64,000 nt of DNA from Thinopyrum elongatum (GCA_011799875.1 CM022298.1:287714395-287778394), one strand, 5' to 3'; positions 33,030 through 45,490 are shown, numbered from the stretch's first letter. Numbers and translations: made by a program. Notes: generated by a model not told the origin, from the letters alone.

Positions 33030-34639
33030 AAGTAGTATTTCTACTTAGTACAAGTGGAGGCTAGCAAAAATATTGAGAAGCAACCAACCAAGAAACAAAA
33101 AATCACATAAGCGAGCATTAAGCATAACTAACACCGAATAATGCACCACAAGTAGGATGTAATTTCATTGCATAACTATTGACTTTCATGCTTGCATAGG
33201 GAATCACAAACCTTAACACGGATATTCTTACTAAAGCATAATTACTCACCAACATGACTCACATATCACTATCATCATATCTCAAAACTATTACAAAGAA
33301 TCAAGTTTATTTTGTCAAATGATCTTCATGAAAGTTTTTATTATATCCCTCTTGAATATCTATCACTTTGGGACTAGTTTCATATATTGCAATTGCTTCT
33401 GACAAGCTCAAACAAATCTAAGTGAAGAACACGAGCATACATTTTTCATCTCTCAAAATAATATAAGTGAAGCATGAGAGAATTTCTTCAAAATATTAAA
33501 GCACACCATGCTCAAAAAGATATGAGTGAAGCACTAGAGCAATTCCATAGCTCAAAAAATTTAAGTGAAGCATAAAGAGCAATTCTAAGAAATCATAGCA
33601 TAATTTTGGCTCTCTCAAATAGGTGTGTCCAGCAAGGATACTTGTGACAAACTAAAAAGCAAAACAAGCAAAGACTCATATAATACAAGACGCTCCAAGC
33701 AAAACTCATGATATGTGACGAATAAAAATATAGCTCCAAGTAAAATATCGATGGTCGTTAGAAGAAAGAGGGGATGCCTTCCGGGGCATCCCAAGCTTAG
33801 TTGCTTGGTTCTCCTTGAATTAACTTGGGGTACCATGGGGCATCCCCAAGCTTAGGCTCTTTTCACTCCTTATTCCTTCATCCATCGTGAGCTCACCCAA
33901 AATTTGAAAACTTCAATCACACAAAACTTACCAAAACCTTCGTGAGATCCGTTAGTATAAGAAAACCAATCTTTACTTTAAGTACTGTAGAAAACCCATT
34001 CCAATTTTGTTATTGCATTATATCTACTGTATTCTAACTTTTCCATGGCTTATACCCCCCGATACAATCCATAGATTCATCAAAATAAGCACACAATCCA
34101 AAGAATAAAGAATTTTTCAAAAATAGAACAGTCTGTAAAGATGCGAATTCTTCTCATACTTTTGTCACTCCAAAAGTTTTTAAAAATTAGGAAAACAGAG
34201 GCAATTTGTATATAAATCTTGTGTAAAAAACTCAAAGTCTTTTGTCGATTCTGTGAATTTTTAAAATTCTGTTACTGGAAGCAAAAGTTTCTGTTTTTTA
34301 ACAGGATCAAATCAACTATCACCAAAGGCTTTACTTGGCACAAACACTAATTAAAAAATAAAAAATACAATCATAACTGAGGCATAATTTTGCAAATACT
34401 CAAGAACAAAAAGAAAAAGGCAAAAATAAATTTTATTCATTGGGTTGCCTCCCAAGAAGCGCTGTCGTTTTATGCCCCTAGCTAGGCATAAGATTTTATT
34501 GATGCTCACATAAAAGATAATAATTGAAACACAAAGAGAGCATCATGAAACATTTCAAACATACATCCAAGTCTAACTCTGTTCCTATGTATAGGCATTT
34601 TATAAGCAAACAAATTATCAAGACAAGAAATATATAGCA
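33030..34639 (-). other. AT-rich internal sequence of the nested Athila-like element
   Basis: No gene is visible. Two extra copies of a polypurine-like block, GGCATCCCAAGCTTAG and GGCATCCCCAAGCTTAG (+ strand, about 33784 and 33838), resemble the true tract at 32082-32095. Confidence 0.5.
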
Positions 34640-35345
34640 TATGCAAGGAAGAAGAAAGAAATAATGGCAATCTCAACATAACGAGAGGTAAATTAGTAAC
34701 ATGAAAATTTCTACAATGATATTTTCCTCTCTCATAATAATTACATGTAGGATCATAATAAATTCTACAATATAGATATCATGTAAAAATTTCTCTTCAT
34801 GATCCACATGCATAAAAGTTTTATAATCTTCCAAGATAGTGGGATTAACATCAACTAAAGTCATGACCTCTCCAAACCCACTTTCATCAAAAAATTCGTA
34901 AGATTGAACACTCCAAATATGTGGGATTATTTTTAACTAAAGTTGTTGCTCTTCCAAACCCACTTTCAATATTATTGCAAACATTATTATCAATATCATA
35001 TTCATCATGAGGCTTAAATAAATTTTCAAGATCATAAGAAGAATCACCCCAATCATGATCATTGCAATAAGTAGTGGACATAGCAAAATTAGCATCCCCA
35101 AGCTTGGGGTTTTGCATATTATTAGCATAATTGATATTAATAGAATTTATAGTAAAATCATTGCAATCCTGCTTTTCATTCAAGGAGCTATCATGAATCA
35201 CTTCATAAATTTCTTCATCACAATTTTCAGATTCACGAATCTCAAGCAAAACTTCATAAAGATAATCTAGTGCACTCAACTCACTAGCAATTGGTTCATC
35301 ATTATTGGATCTTTTAAAAAGCTTAGCAAGTGGATGGGGATCCAT
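34640..35345 (-). pseudogene. ORF of unknown function near the 5' end of the nested Athila-like element
   Basis: The start MDPHPLAKLFKRSNNDEP at 35345 opens a 152-codon frame to 34887. A second frame with GEVMTLVDVNPTILEDYK (34864-34673) continues it, so a frameshift is inferred near 34880. The protein is acidic (ESENCDEEIYEVIHDSS) with no zinc knuckle or protease. ORFs of this kind recur in non-autonomous Triticeae Athila-like elements. Whether it acts as a gag substitute is not known. Confidence 0.5.
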
Positions 35346-35567
35346 ATCAATAGATTTTTAGCAAGCAAAGATGCAAGCATATAGAAGGCACATGGCAACA
35401 CAAGCAAATAAAAGATCAAACAAGAAAAGGCAAATGAAAAAGAAGGCAAATAAAAAGGCAAATTTTTGTGAAGTGGGGGAGATGAAAACAAGAGGCAAAT
35501 GGCAAATAATGTAAATTGCAAGGAGATGAGATTTGTGATTAGGAACCTGATAGATGTTGATGATGTC

Positions 35568-35596
35568 TCCCCGGCAACGACGCTAGAAATTCCTTT
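35568..35596 (-). other. Primer-site region of the nested Athila-like element
   Basis: On the - strand the LTR end GCGACATCA is followed by AAAGGAATTTCTAGCGTCG and TTGCCGGGGAG. Compare the TTGGCGCTGTTGCC seen after the host LTR. The similar GGCGCCGTTGCCGGGGA is the usual sequence here in related elements. Confidence 0.5.
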
Positions 35597-37142
35597 TGAT
35601 GTCGCTTAAACTACGTCAGTATTTCCCCAAAGAGGAAGGGATGATGCAGCATAGCTACGGTAGTTATTTCTCTTAGTTATGAAACCAAGGTATCAATCCA
35701 GTAGGACAACCAAGCAACACTATGTAAACGGTACCTGCACACAAAGCACAAATACTTGCAACCCGACGATTAGGAGGGGTTGTCAATCCCTCTACGGGTA
35801 ACGGTGCCAGAAATTCGCGAGTTGAAGGCATAAAAATGTGTAGATTGGATAAATAGATCTCGATAAAACGCGAAATAAAATAAATAATAAAAAAAGTGCA
35901 GCAAGGTATTTTTGGGTTTGTGGAATAATAGATTTGTAAACAAAAGCAAATAAAAATAGATCTCAATGCAAATATGATAAAGAATAGACCCGGGGGCCGT
36001 AGATTTCACTAGTGGCTTCTCTCGAGAAAATAGCATACGGTGGGTAAACAAATTACTGTTGGGCAATTGATAGATCATCAAATAATTATGACGATATCCA
36101 GGCAATGATCATTATGTAGGTATCACGTCCAAGATTAGTAGACCGACTCCTGCCTGCATCTACTACTATTACTCCACACATAGACCGCTATCCAGCATGC
36201 ATCTAGTGTATTAAGTTCATGGAGAAATGGAGTAATGCAATAAGAACGATGACATGATGTAAACGAGATCTATTCATGTAGGAATAGCCCCCATCTTGTT
36301 ATCCTTAATAGCAATGATACATGCGTGTCTTGTTGCCCCTTCTGTCACTAGGAAAGAACACAACACGATCGAACCCATCACAAAGCACCTCTTCCCATGG
36401 CAAGAAAAATCGATCTAGTTGGCCTAACTAAACCAAAGATTCAAAGAAGAAATACAAGGCTATAAGTAATCATGCATAAAAGAGATCAAAGAACTCAAAT
36501 AACTTTCATGGATATAGATCTGATCATAAACTCAAAGTTCACCGGATCCCAACAAACACACCGCAAAAAGAGTTACATCAAATAGATCTCCAAGAGACCA
36601 TTGTATTGAGAATCAAAAAGAGAGAAGAAGCCATCTAGCTACTGCCTACGGACCCATAGGTCTACAATGAACTACTCACGCATCATCGGAGAGGCACCAA
36701 TGAGGATGATGAACCCCTCCGTGTTGGTGTCTAGATTGGATCTCGTGGTTCTGGAACTTGCGGCGGCTGGAATTGTGTTTCGTCGCCTCCTCTAGGGTTT
36801 TTGGAATATTTTGGTATTTATAGGGCGAAGAGGCGGTGCGGGAGGCCACCGAGGTGGGCACAACCCACCAGGGCACGCCTGGGCCCCCAGGCGCGCCCAG
36901 GTGGGCTGTGCCCCCTCGGGGCACCCCTCTGGTACTTCTTTGGCCCATGTTGCTCCTTCTGGTCCATAAAAATTCTCCAAAAAGTTCCACTGCGTTTGGA
37001 CTCTGTTTCGTACTGATATTCTATGAAGTAAAAAACAAGCAAAAAAGAGCAACTGGCACTGGGCGCTATTGTAAAACATCCAAGAATGATAATATGACAG
37101 CATGGAACAAGCAAAAATTATAGATACGTTGGAGCCGTATGA
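35597..37142 (-). repeat. 5' LTR of the nested Athila-like element
   Basis: This 1546-bp LTR is the pair of 30506-32081. On the - strand it starts TCATACGGCTCCAACG, one change from the expected TG start, and ends AGCGACATCA. The TATA box (CTATAAATACC on the - strand) is at about 36813-36823. Confidence 0.85.
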
Positions 37143-38172
37143 ATGGCACCGGAATGATAAACTTCCTCAACAATATACGGTCCTTCCCATTTAGAGAGGA
37201 GCTTTCCTGCAAAAAAATCTTAAACAAGTATTGTATAATAAAACTTGATCTCCTATTTTGAATTCCTGTTTTTGGATTCTTCTATCATTCCATCTTTTAA
37301 CTTCTTCTTTAAACAACTTGGTATTTTCATAAGCTTGTGTTCTCCACTCATGTAAAGAACTAATATCAAATAACCTCTTTTCACCAGCAAGTTTAAAATT
37401 ATAGTTAAGATCCTTAATTGCCCAATATGCTTTATGTTCTAGCTCAAGAGGTAAATGCATGCTTTTCCATAGACCATTTTATAAGGGGACATACCCATAG
37501 GATTTTTATAAGCCGTTTTGTATGCCCACAGTGCATCATCTAATTTGTTAGACCAATTCTTTCTAGATCTGTTATCAGTCTTTTGCAAAATTAACTTTAT
37601 TTCTCTATTACTTAAAGTAACTTGGCCACTAGACTGAGGGTGATAAGGTGATGCAATTCTATGGTTGACATCATACTTAGCAAATAGTTTACAGAATGCA
37701 CCATGAATAAAATGTGAACCACCGTCAGTCATTAAATATTTAGGGACTCCAAAGCTTGAGAAAATAACTTCTTTAAGCATTTTAATAGAAGTGTTGTGAT
37801 CAGCACTACTAGTCGGAATAGCTTCTACCCACTTAGTAACGTAATCAACAACAACTAAAATATGAGTGTACCCATTAGAGGAAGGAAAAGGCCCCATATA
37901 ATCAAATCCCCAAACATCAAATGGTTCAATAACAAGTGAATAATTCATAGGCATTTCCCTAAGTCTACTAATATTACCAATTCTTTGACATTCATCACAT
38001 GATAAGACAAACTTATGTGCATCCTTGAAGAGAGTAGGACAATAGAAACCAGATTGTAATACCTTATGTGCAGTTCTGTCTCTACCATGGTTTCCTCCAT
38101 AGGCCTCGGAGTGACACTTCCATAGGATTTTTTCCTGTTCATGCTCAGGTACACAACGTCTAATAATACCAT
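37143..38172 (-). pseudogene. Integrase of the Athila-like host, upstream part
   Basis: The N-terminal zinc-binding region (38172-37945) keeps CHYHVMN-like remnants in a broken frame. The catalytic core is open from 37954 to 37439, with Asp in WGFDYMGPF (residue 18) and Asp in MTDGGSHF (residue 77). The third catalytic position is Thr in SGQVTLSN (residue 113) instead of Glu; the DD35E spacing is exact. The C-terminal part (37460-37143) has WNDRRIQKQEFKIGDQVLLYN and then KLLSKWEGPYIVEEVY after a frameshift. It ends at the insertion and resumes at 21717. Confidence 0.85.
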
Positions 38173-38242
38173 CTACTCCTTTATAAAGATGTGGGTCATC
38201 CCAAAAGTAATGTCTGAAATCAAAGAAGAACTTTTTCTTTTG

Positions 38243-38599
38243 TTAGTATGTGAAACTAGGTGGTAAATATTTAGCAACAATGTAATTAGCATAGTCTACA
38301 TACCAAGGAGTGTTACGTGAAGCATTTATAACAGCTAGCTGCTCATTAGGAAAACTATCATCAATAGGAAGTGGGTCATGAAGAATATTTTCTAGTCTAG
38401 ACAAGTTATCAGCTACGGGATTCTCAGCTCCTTTCCTATCAGTAATATGCAAGTCAAATTCTTGTAGCAATAGAACCCACCTAATGAGCCTAGGTTTAGC
38501 ATCTTTCTTTTCCATAAGGTATTTAATAGCAGCATGATTAGTGTGAACAATTACTTTAGAATCAACTATGTAAGATCTAAATTTGTCACATGCAAACAC
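38243..38599 (-). pseudogene. RNase H region of the Athila-like host
   Basis: The open frame of 118 codons contains [19 protein letters not shown] and [22 protein letters not shown]. These are the second half of a Gypsy RNase H and the linker to integrase. HTNH replaces the usual HTDH (an Asp changed). A stop near 38639 separates it from the RT. Confidence 0.8.
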
Positions 38600-38638
38600 A
38601 ACTGCTAAAAATTCTTTTTCAGTAGTAGCATAATTTCT

Positions 38639-40066
38639 CTAAGCATTGTCTAGGGTTTTACTAGCATAATGAATAACATTTAATTTCTTATCAACTCTTT
38701 GTCCTAGAACATCACCAACAGCATAATCACTAGCATCACACATAATTTCAAATGCTAAGTTCCAATCGGGTGGTTGAACAATAGGTGCAGAGGTTAAGGC
38801 TTTTTTAAGTGTTTGAAAGGCTTCTACACAATCATCATCAAAAATAAATGGGGCATCTTTTTGCAAGAGATTAGTAAGAGGCCTAGAAATTTTAGAGAAG
38901 TCTTTAATAAACCTCCTATAGAAACCAGCATGACCGAGGAAACTTTTTACACCTTTAATATCTTTAGGATATGGCATTTTCTCAATTGCATCAACTTTAG
39001 CTTTATCTACCTCAATACCTCGTTAAGAAATTTTATGCCCCGAGACAATACCTTCATTCACCATAAAGTGGCACTTCTCCCAATTCAAGACAAGAATAGT
39101 TTGCTCACATCTCCCAATTCAAGCAATCATCAAAAGAAGTTCTGTAATCGGATAAATCATCCATGAAAACCTCAACAATCTTTTCACAAAAGTTAGAGAA
39201 TATAGCAATCATACATGTTTGAAAGTAGCAGGTGCATTGCATAAACCAAAATGCATACGTCTATACGCATAAGTTCCAAAGGGACAAGTAAAAGTGGTTT
39301 TCTCTTGATCGGCTAGTGATACAGGTATTTAAGAGAAACCAGAATATCAATCAAGAAAGAAAAAGTGTGTATGCTTAGATAGTCTTTCTAACATTTGATG
39401 AATAAAAGGCAAGGGGTAATAATCTTTTCTAGTAGCTTTGTTTAATTTTCTAAAATCAATTACCATCCTATAGAACAACGATAATGCCTCCTTTCTTACA
39501 CAATGAACAGGAGTTACCCATCTACTATCTACTATGGGATAGATTATACCTGCTTCCAGAAGTTTTAATATTTCAGTTCTTACCACCACCTTCATCTTAG
39601 GATTTAATCGTCGTTGATGATCAACAACTGGTTTAGCATCAGACTCCATATTAATCTTGTGCTGACATAGAGTGAGACTAATGCCCTTAAGGTCATCAAG
39701 AGTATATCCAATAGCAGCATGGTGCTTCCTCAGAGTTTTTAATAATCTCTTTTCTTCATGCTCTGTAAGGTTAGCACTGATAATAACATGATATATCTTC
39801 TTTTCATCAAGATAAGCATACTTTAAAATATTAGGCAATTGTTTTAATTCAAACACAGGATCACCCTTAGGTGGAGGAGGACCTCCAAGAGTTTCAACAG
39901 GCAAATTATGTTTCGTGATAGGTGGTTGTTCAAAGAACATCTTATCTATTTGATTTCTTTCATTCATATGCATATCATTATCATGGTCTAGCAAATATTG
40001 TTCTAATGGATCAGTAGGAGGTACAATAATAGAAGCAAGACCAATAATTTCATCTTTACTAGACAA
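38639..40066 (-). pseudogene. Reverse transcriptase of the Athila-like host
   Basis: The first frame (40066-39347) carries the linker and RT N-terminus (RRLNPKMKVVVRTEILKLLEAG, RMVIDFRKLNKATRKDYYPLPF). After a stop at 39347 the palm continues with stops and frameshifts near 39150-39220, where the catalytic F/YxDD is lost (SWMIYP remains). The thumb and start of RNase H are open again at 38977-38639 (VKSFLGHAGFYRRFIKDFSKI, CDASDYAVGDVLGQ). It is clearly non-functional. Confidence 0.85.
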
Positions 40067-40145
40067 TTATTTCTCATGAGGTTGCCTACAAAACTTAAGA
40101 GAAATTAAACTCATGAGATATATCACCAAAGTTAACAATGACAAT

Positions 40146-40733
40146 TTATTTAGCACAATCAATCTTAGCATTAACAGTTTTTAAGAAGGGTCTACCAAGT
40201 ATAATGGGACAAAAATCATCTTGTGGGGAACCAAGGACTAGAAAATCAGTAGGGTATTTTATTTTTCCACACAAGACTTCAACATCTCTAACAATCCCAA
40301 GTGGTGTAATAGTATCTCTATTCGCAAGCTTAATAGTAACATCAATGTCTTCTATTTCAGCAGGTGCAATATAATTCATAATTTCTTGACATAAGGTAAA
40401 CAGAATTGCACTCACACTAGCACCCAAGTCACATAAGACATGATAACAATGATCTCCTATTTTAACAGAGACAACAGGCAAGCCAACAACAGGCTTATTC
40501 TTATCTTTAGTGTCGGGTTTAGAAATTCTAGTGGCTTCACCACGGAAATAAATAACATGCCCATCAATATTATTGACCAAGAGATCTTTAACCATAGAAA
40601 AATTAGGCTCAGCTATAATTTGCTCAGACGATCTAGGTGTTCTAACATAACTTTTGTTAACCACAGCTGAAATTTTAGCATGTTCCTTTATCCTCACAGG
40701 AAAAGGTGGTTTCTCAATATAAGCAGTGGGCAC
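40146..40733 (-). pseudogene. Aspartic protease region of the Athila-like host
   Basis: The 195-codon open frame contains LCDLGASVSAILFTL, the Athila form of the D-[ST]-G-A protease site with Leu at position 2, and ILGRPFLKTVNAKID near the end. The frame upstream links to gag and is broken at 40734-40800. The domain itself looks uninterrupted. Confidence 0.75.
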
Positions 40734-40800
40734 AACTGGGTCAACATTGTAAATAATAGTTTCATCTTTTACTATATCTGGTTCTTTAATCTCTTCTTTA

Positions 40801-41635
40801 TTAGGGGGTGATATTTAAACCACTTATCCTTAGGGAGATCAACATGAGTAGCAAAAGATTCACAAAAGAAGCTACTATCTCAGAGTCAAGTTCAAATTTA
40901 GTGCTAAACTTATGAAAAGCATCAGTATCCATAAAAGACTTAACACAATCAAATTCAAGTTTTATACGTGACTCTTTACCTTTGTCGAGTCCCCAATTTT
41001 CAGAGTTGCGTTTAATATTTTCAAAAAGATCCATCTAAATTCAATAGTTTTCTTCATAAAGGAACCAGTTGAAGAAGAATCGAGCATGTTTCGATCATTA
41101 TGAGAAAGCAGAGCATAAAAATTCTGTAAAATAATCTCCTTTGAGAGCTCATGATTGAGCCATGTGTACATCATGTACTTAAGCCTCCCCCAAGCTTGAG
41201 TGATACTTTCTCCTTCACAAGGCCACAAATTATATATATAATTCCGATCACGATGAACCAGATGCATAGGATAAAACTTTTGATGACTTCCAATCTCAAT
41301 TGGTTCCAATCGCAAGCTCCAATATCATCACATAGCCTATACCATGTCAATGCCTTTCCCCCCAAAGATAAAGGGAAAACCTTCTTCTTAACTTCATCTC
41401 CGGATATACCTGCAAGCTTAAATAATCCACAAACTTCATCCACATAGATTAGGTGCATATCAGGATGTACTATTCCATCTCCTACATAAGGATTAGCAAG
41501 CAGTTTCTCTATCATACCCAAAGGAATCTCATAATAAATATTTTCAGTAGGTGCAGTAGGTTGAGGAGCAACTCTTTGTGCTTCCGGTCGAGGTGAAGAT
41601 ACCCTGAACAAACCCCTCAAAGGATTGTTTTCCAT
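40801..41635 (-). pseudogene. Gag of the Athila-like host
   Basis: The start MENNPLRGLFRVSSPR at 41635 lies about 110 bp after the LTR. The frame keeps YYEIPLGMIEKLLANPYVGDG and the capsid-like segment LCGLFKLAGISGDEVKKK, ALTWYRLCDDIG. A frameshift near 41320 moves it to another frame (41315-40962, GESITQAWGRLKYMM), and a second shift leads to 41034-40801. No zinc knuckle is visible, as usual for this lineage. Confidence 0.8.
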
Positions 41636-41741
41636 AGTAAAAAGTAGCAGTAAATTTCAGCACGTAATATAAATGTTTCCTTACCTAATTCCACTCGCCA
41701 AAAGCACTTCACTCCCTGGCAACAGCGCCAACAAAGAGCAT

Positions 41742-41908
41742 TGATGACCCACAAGTATAGGGTATCAATCGTAGTCGTTTTGACAAGTAAGAGTGTCGAA
41801 CCCAACGAGGATCAGAAGGAAATGACAGTGGTTTTCAGCAAGGTAATGTCTGCAGCCACTGAAATTGTCGGTAATAGACAGTTTGGTAGGAAGATAATTT
41901 GTAACAAG
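41742..41908 (-). repeat. 5' LTR of the Athila-like host, inner part
   Basis: TGATGACCCACAAGTATAGG onward matches 8975-9141. The LTR is broken by CACTA-2 after AAG (41906-41908) and resumes at 62760. Confidence 0.9.
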
Positions 41909-42156
41909 CACTGGTACACGTTGGTGCTATACAAACGGTTTTTAACCCCATTCCGCGACGGCGTTCGGAACCATCGCCAAGTGAGTGATTGTGATAGGGG
42001 GGTCCTTCCCACATGACCCAGAAACCATCAGGGATATGCCCTCCTGGCACACACGCTCGGCAAAATGAGGTCGTGTGCGATCGGCGAGCACTCAAATACG
42101 GTTATACGTACAGTAGTGCTAAAAAAATACAATTATACAGGTGAAATCGTTTCCGG

Positions 42157-42265
42157 CCATAAGTACATCCCACACAGTCAGTCCCCGCTAAACGTTTCCG
42201 TTTGTAAACACATTCCACACAGTCAATCCAAGGAATACGTTTCCGTTAGTATGTACATCGCACGC
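42157..42265 (+). repeat. Left subterminal repeats of CACTA-2
   Basis: Two to three units of the ~45-bp CACACAGTCAATCC..CGTTTCCGTT..GTACATC repeat are also found in CACTA-1. Single GCACACG motifs continue to about 42500. Confidence 0.75.
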
Positions 42266-42709
42266 GTTCTTCTATGACAGAATGTTTGCGATGCGCACAA
42301 CATCACAAACAGTCTATAATTTTGAAGCATGTGTGATGAGGTGACTTTCGCAAACATTTAATAAGAAAGAACTATGTGCCATGTTGTTGTTAATCGCACA
42401 CGTTTTTTCTTGGCTGATCATGTGTGCAGTGGAGATTGATCGCACACGTAGTGGATCCTAGAAACGTGCCTGATCTCCATGTCTATCGCAGACGTTTCGC
42501 TTTCGCAAACCATGTGCAGTGTAATCCCTAATTAGTCCCTAATTTAATAATCACATGTTTTGAATTTGAAAGTAGGCAATCACTTATTTCATATCCAACC
42601 ATGTTTATTACAAATATAGGTTCAACCACGAATGCATAATTCGATGCACAGGTACATATACTGAAGAACTACAGAAGCACCAAGTAAAGAATGATGAACC
42701 ATAGTTGTA

Positions 42710-45012
42710 CTAAAGACTGTAAAGAGAGAGGCGAAAGACATTTTGGTTGCTGGAGAAGGTGAAGCAGAATGCCCATATTGTGCCCTCCTCCATGCGTAAT
42801 GCGCGCACGACTCTAGGCCAACCCCTTGTGATGGCTGCCCGTCCATCCTTCACTGTCTTCATTATGACTACTCGATGCTCGTTGTAGTCTAGATGAAATA
42901 CTTTAACCTTCATTGCGTTTCCACCAATCATGTACTTTGCGAGGTAATCTTGAGTGAACTGCTTCGGGAACCACTACGAACGAAAAAGATTCAGACATTG
43001 TTGTCTAACAACTCATTATGGGCAGTAAAAAGAGAAGGCTGCAGAGTTTGTAGTTACCATCCTACAGCTCACTGTTGTGTTGGATAGAGCATAAACAAAT
43101 AATTTTCTTGCCACCATTCGTATCTTTTTGCTAATAATCCTTATTAGTTTCCTCACTTGATGCTTGTTCATGAATATCTCATTGCCCCATACGCAAAAAG
43201 GGTCGATGCGTGGATCCTTGCCAAGGGCATATGTACCTACAAGCAACAAGTCAATATTAGAAGCTAACAAGTGTCCATGCCTGGATCTATATGCACTACA
43301 TTATGGAACGATGGGGGGAGTACAAGCCGAGGGATGAAGCTAACCTCGGCAGAAAATAGTGGCCACTCCCGTTGTTGTCCTGCATAAGTAGTGGAAAGGC
43401 ATGATAAGTACAACAACCTTAACATCAAACAAATATAGAAAAGGTAAACAACATCATCTCCAAATGATAGCTTGAATGTGTTGGTTTCAGCATGCTGTTA
43501 AAGAAGATATAAAATGGAAGGCATTGTTACCGACAGCAGGCTTAACAGCAATCAAATATTGCAATTCAAACTGGTATTGTTGAAAATGAATAGAACGTAG
43601 GTAATGCTAAAACATCACACTGGATAAATGTGTAAAACTGAAATAAAGGGCATGTGTTAAGTACACCAGGCATAACTGGAACCAAATATAGCCGTTCAAA
43701 CTGGTACTGATGCAGTCGAGCGGCACAGTACCGACTTGCACATAATGAACAACACATTGTGAATGACTGAAATAAACAAGGCATAAATGATCAGTATAAC
43801 AACCAAATATAGCCATTGAAAATTGGACAGAGTCTCACTGCAACCAACCTAACAAGCAAATACAGATAAACATGGCATATGCTTGAAAACTAGACAAATG
43901 CTCACTGCAACCAACCTAACAAGCAAATACAGATAAACAAGGCATCTTCTTGAAAACTGGACAAATGCTAAAAAAAGCAACCTAACAACCAAATACAGAT
44001 AAACAAGGCATATGCTTGATAACTGGACAAATGCTCACTGCAACCAAACTAAGAACCAAATACATATAAACAAGGCATCTGCTCGATAACTGGAAAAAAG
44101 CTCACTGCAACCAACCTAACAACCAAATACAGATAAACAAGGCATCTACTCACTATAAACAACCAAATATAGCCATTCGTGAAACTGAAGTGGACAATTC
44201 ATACTTAAACATCACATAGCCCTATTGAACAATACATTTTTGCATAACTGAAATAATTAAATACGGCACAGTTAAAGCACCACACGGCAAATGCTAATAC
44301 AACAAAGGGTATGGGTTGACAAGCTAAAAAAGGTAAGATTTGCTGATAGGATGTTGCCTCACATTTCATGGACGGGATCATTCCAGTTGGAAGAGCACAG
44401 ACCCATGGTGCGCTCTCTGATGTCACAGATGGGCTGTTTCACCTTGGAAGAACCTTCGTGGGTGCCCTCCTCGTGGTCGTGGTCGATGAGATCTGACTTG
44501 GCAATTGACGATCCCAAGCCACCGCCGAAGAACGTGTCCTTCAGAAATGACAAAATGGGCTCGATGGCGTATAAGGATCGCAAATCCTTGACCGCTTGGT
44601 GGAGGAGATCAGCAGCAGGGCCGTCGAAGAGATCGACGTCGGTTGAACCAGAGGGGTTGGGGATGGACCACTTAACCTGTGACATGACCCGCGTGAAGCC
44701 GTTGCTGTCGATGAGCTTGATGTCGTAGCCAGCTTTCCCGAGATATAGTAATACGCTAGCCCGCTGACATGAAGCCTTCGGCATGGCAACGTAGTCAATG
44801 TCTTCGCTGGCTTCCGCGGTGACGTGTTGCTCCGGGATCGACAGGTCGGGGCGAACGGCAGCCACCTCGCCAACGTCCGCCGGAGAGGCCATGATAAACC
44901 TCTTCTTGGTCGAACGCTCGTCAGGCTCCCCGTGATACATGGTCGAGCTTAGGATGCGACATTCTGGAGTAGGGGATGTGGATCTAGCGGGGAGGGACAC
45001 CGCAAGCCTCAT
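42710..45012 (-). CDS. B3 DNA-binding domain gene in CACTA-2
   Basis: Three supported pieces lie on the - strand. The first exon starts at 45012 (or the internal Met in MASPADVGEVAAV) and runs to about 44363, where GTGAGG could be a donor. A second exon (43236-43058) has ARKLFVYALSNTTV and a GT donor at 43057. A third exon (42973-42710) starts WFPKQFTQDYLAKYM after an AG and joins the second in phase 0. It continues DGRAAITRGWPRVVRALRM, EGTIWAF and FRLSLYSL. The last two exons form a B3 fold: PKQF, DGR..I..GW, EG..W.F are the usual landmarks. The join between exon 1 and 2 is out of phase, so at least one more exon or a defect is likely. No stop breaks the pieces shown. B3 domains bind DNA in plant transcription factors. 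Confidence 0.6.
43822..44150. repeat. ~62-bp minisatellite in a presumed intron of the B3 gene
   Basis: About five units are built on CTCACTGCAACCAACCTAAC followed by AACCAAATACAGATAAACAAGGCAT. The units differ slightly. The array sits between exons 1 and 2 of the B3 gene. Confidence 0.8.
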
Positions 45013-45490
45013 CTAAAAACTCAGGCGAGTGGGGCGACGGTATGGGAATCGCTGGGTAACCTGAACTTTATTATCTAAGCTAGGAGGAACGGGCAGACCG
45101 GCAGGGGTTGGCGGCGGCGCCGGCGGCGGCCGCGAGCTAGGGTTCGAGGGGGAGAGGGGGCCGGGTGAGGGGGCTGTGGAGGGGGGGGGGTGTTTGAGGA
45201 TACGCCGCGGCTACTGAAAATTTTAGTAATGGTGGGTGGAGATGGTGGTGGACGAGGGAGGGCGATGGTTCAAATGCCTCGCCTACTGCAATTTTACTAT
45301 AAGGTCGGTGCTGGAGGAGTGTGGGCGACGGTTGAAGTATGGCGGCTACTAAAATTTGGGTAAAGGAATTGATGCGGGGTGGGAGTGCCCAAGATCGCGC
45401 ACGGTCCAATAAGAATATGCGTGTATGATAATAAGGAAAAGTGGCGGAACCGCCGATTTTTGCAATGCTCAAGGCGGGTAGTTTGTTTTT

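Larger units (their letters stand above)
21718..37142 (-). mobile_element. Non-autonomous Athila-like element with target duplication ATGGC
   Basis: Read on the - strand, the 5' LTR is 37142-35597, with a primer-site region CGTTGCCGGGGAG near 35580-35568. Next comes an ORF of unknown function (35345-34640). Then about 2.5 kb of AT-rich sequence and a polypurine tract AAGCTTGGGGATGC (32095-32082) lead to the 3' LTR (32081-30506 plus 21735-21718). It carries no gag-pol. The insertion splits the host integrase. CACTA-1 sits inside the 3' LTR, 18 bp from its end. Family: Sabrina-like by memory of the LTR, not verified. Confidence 0.8.
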
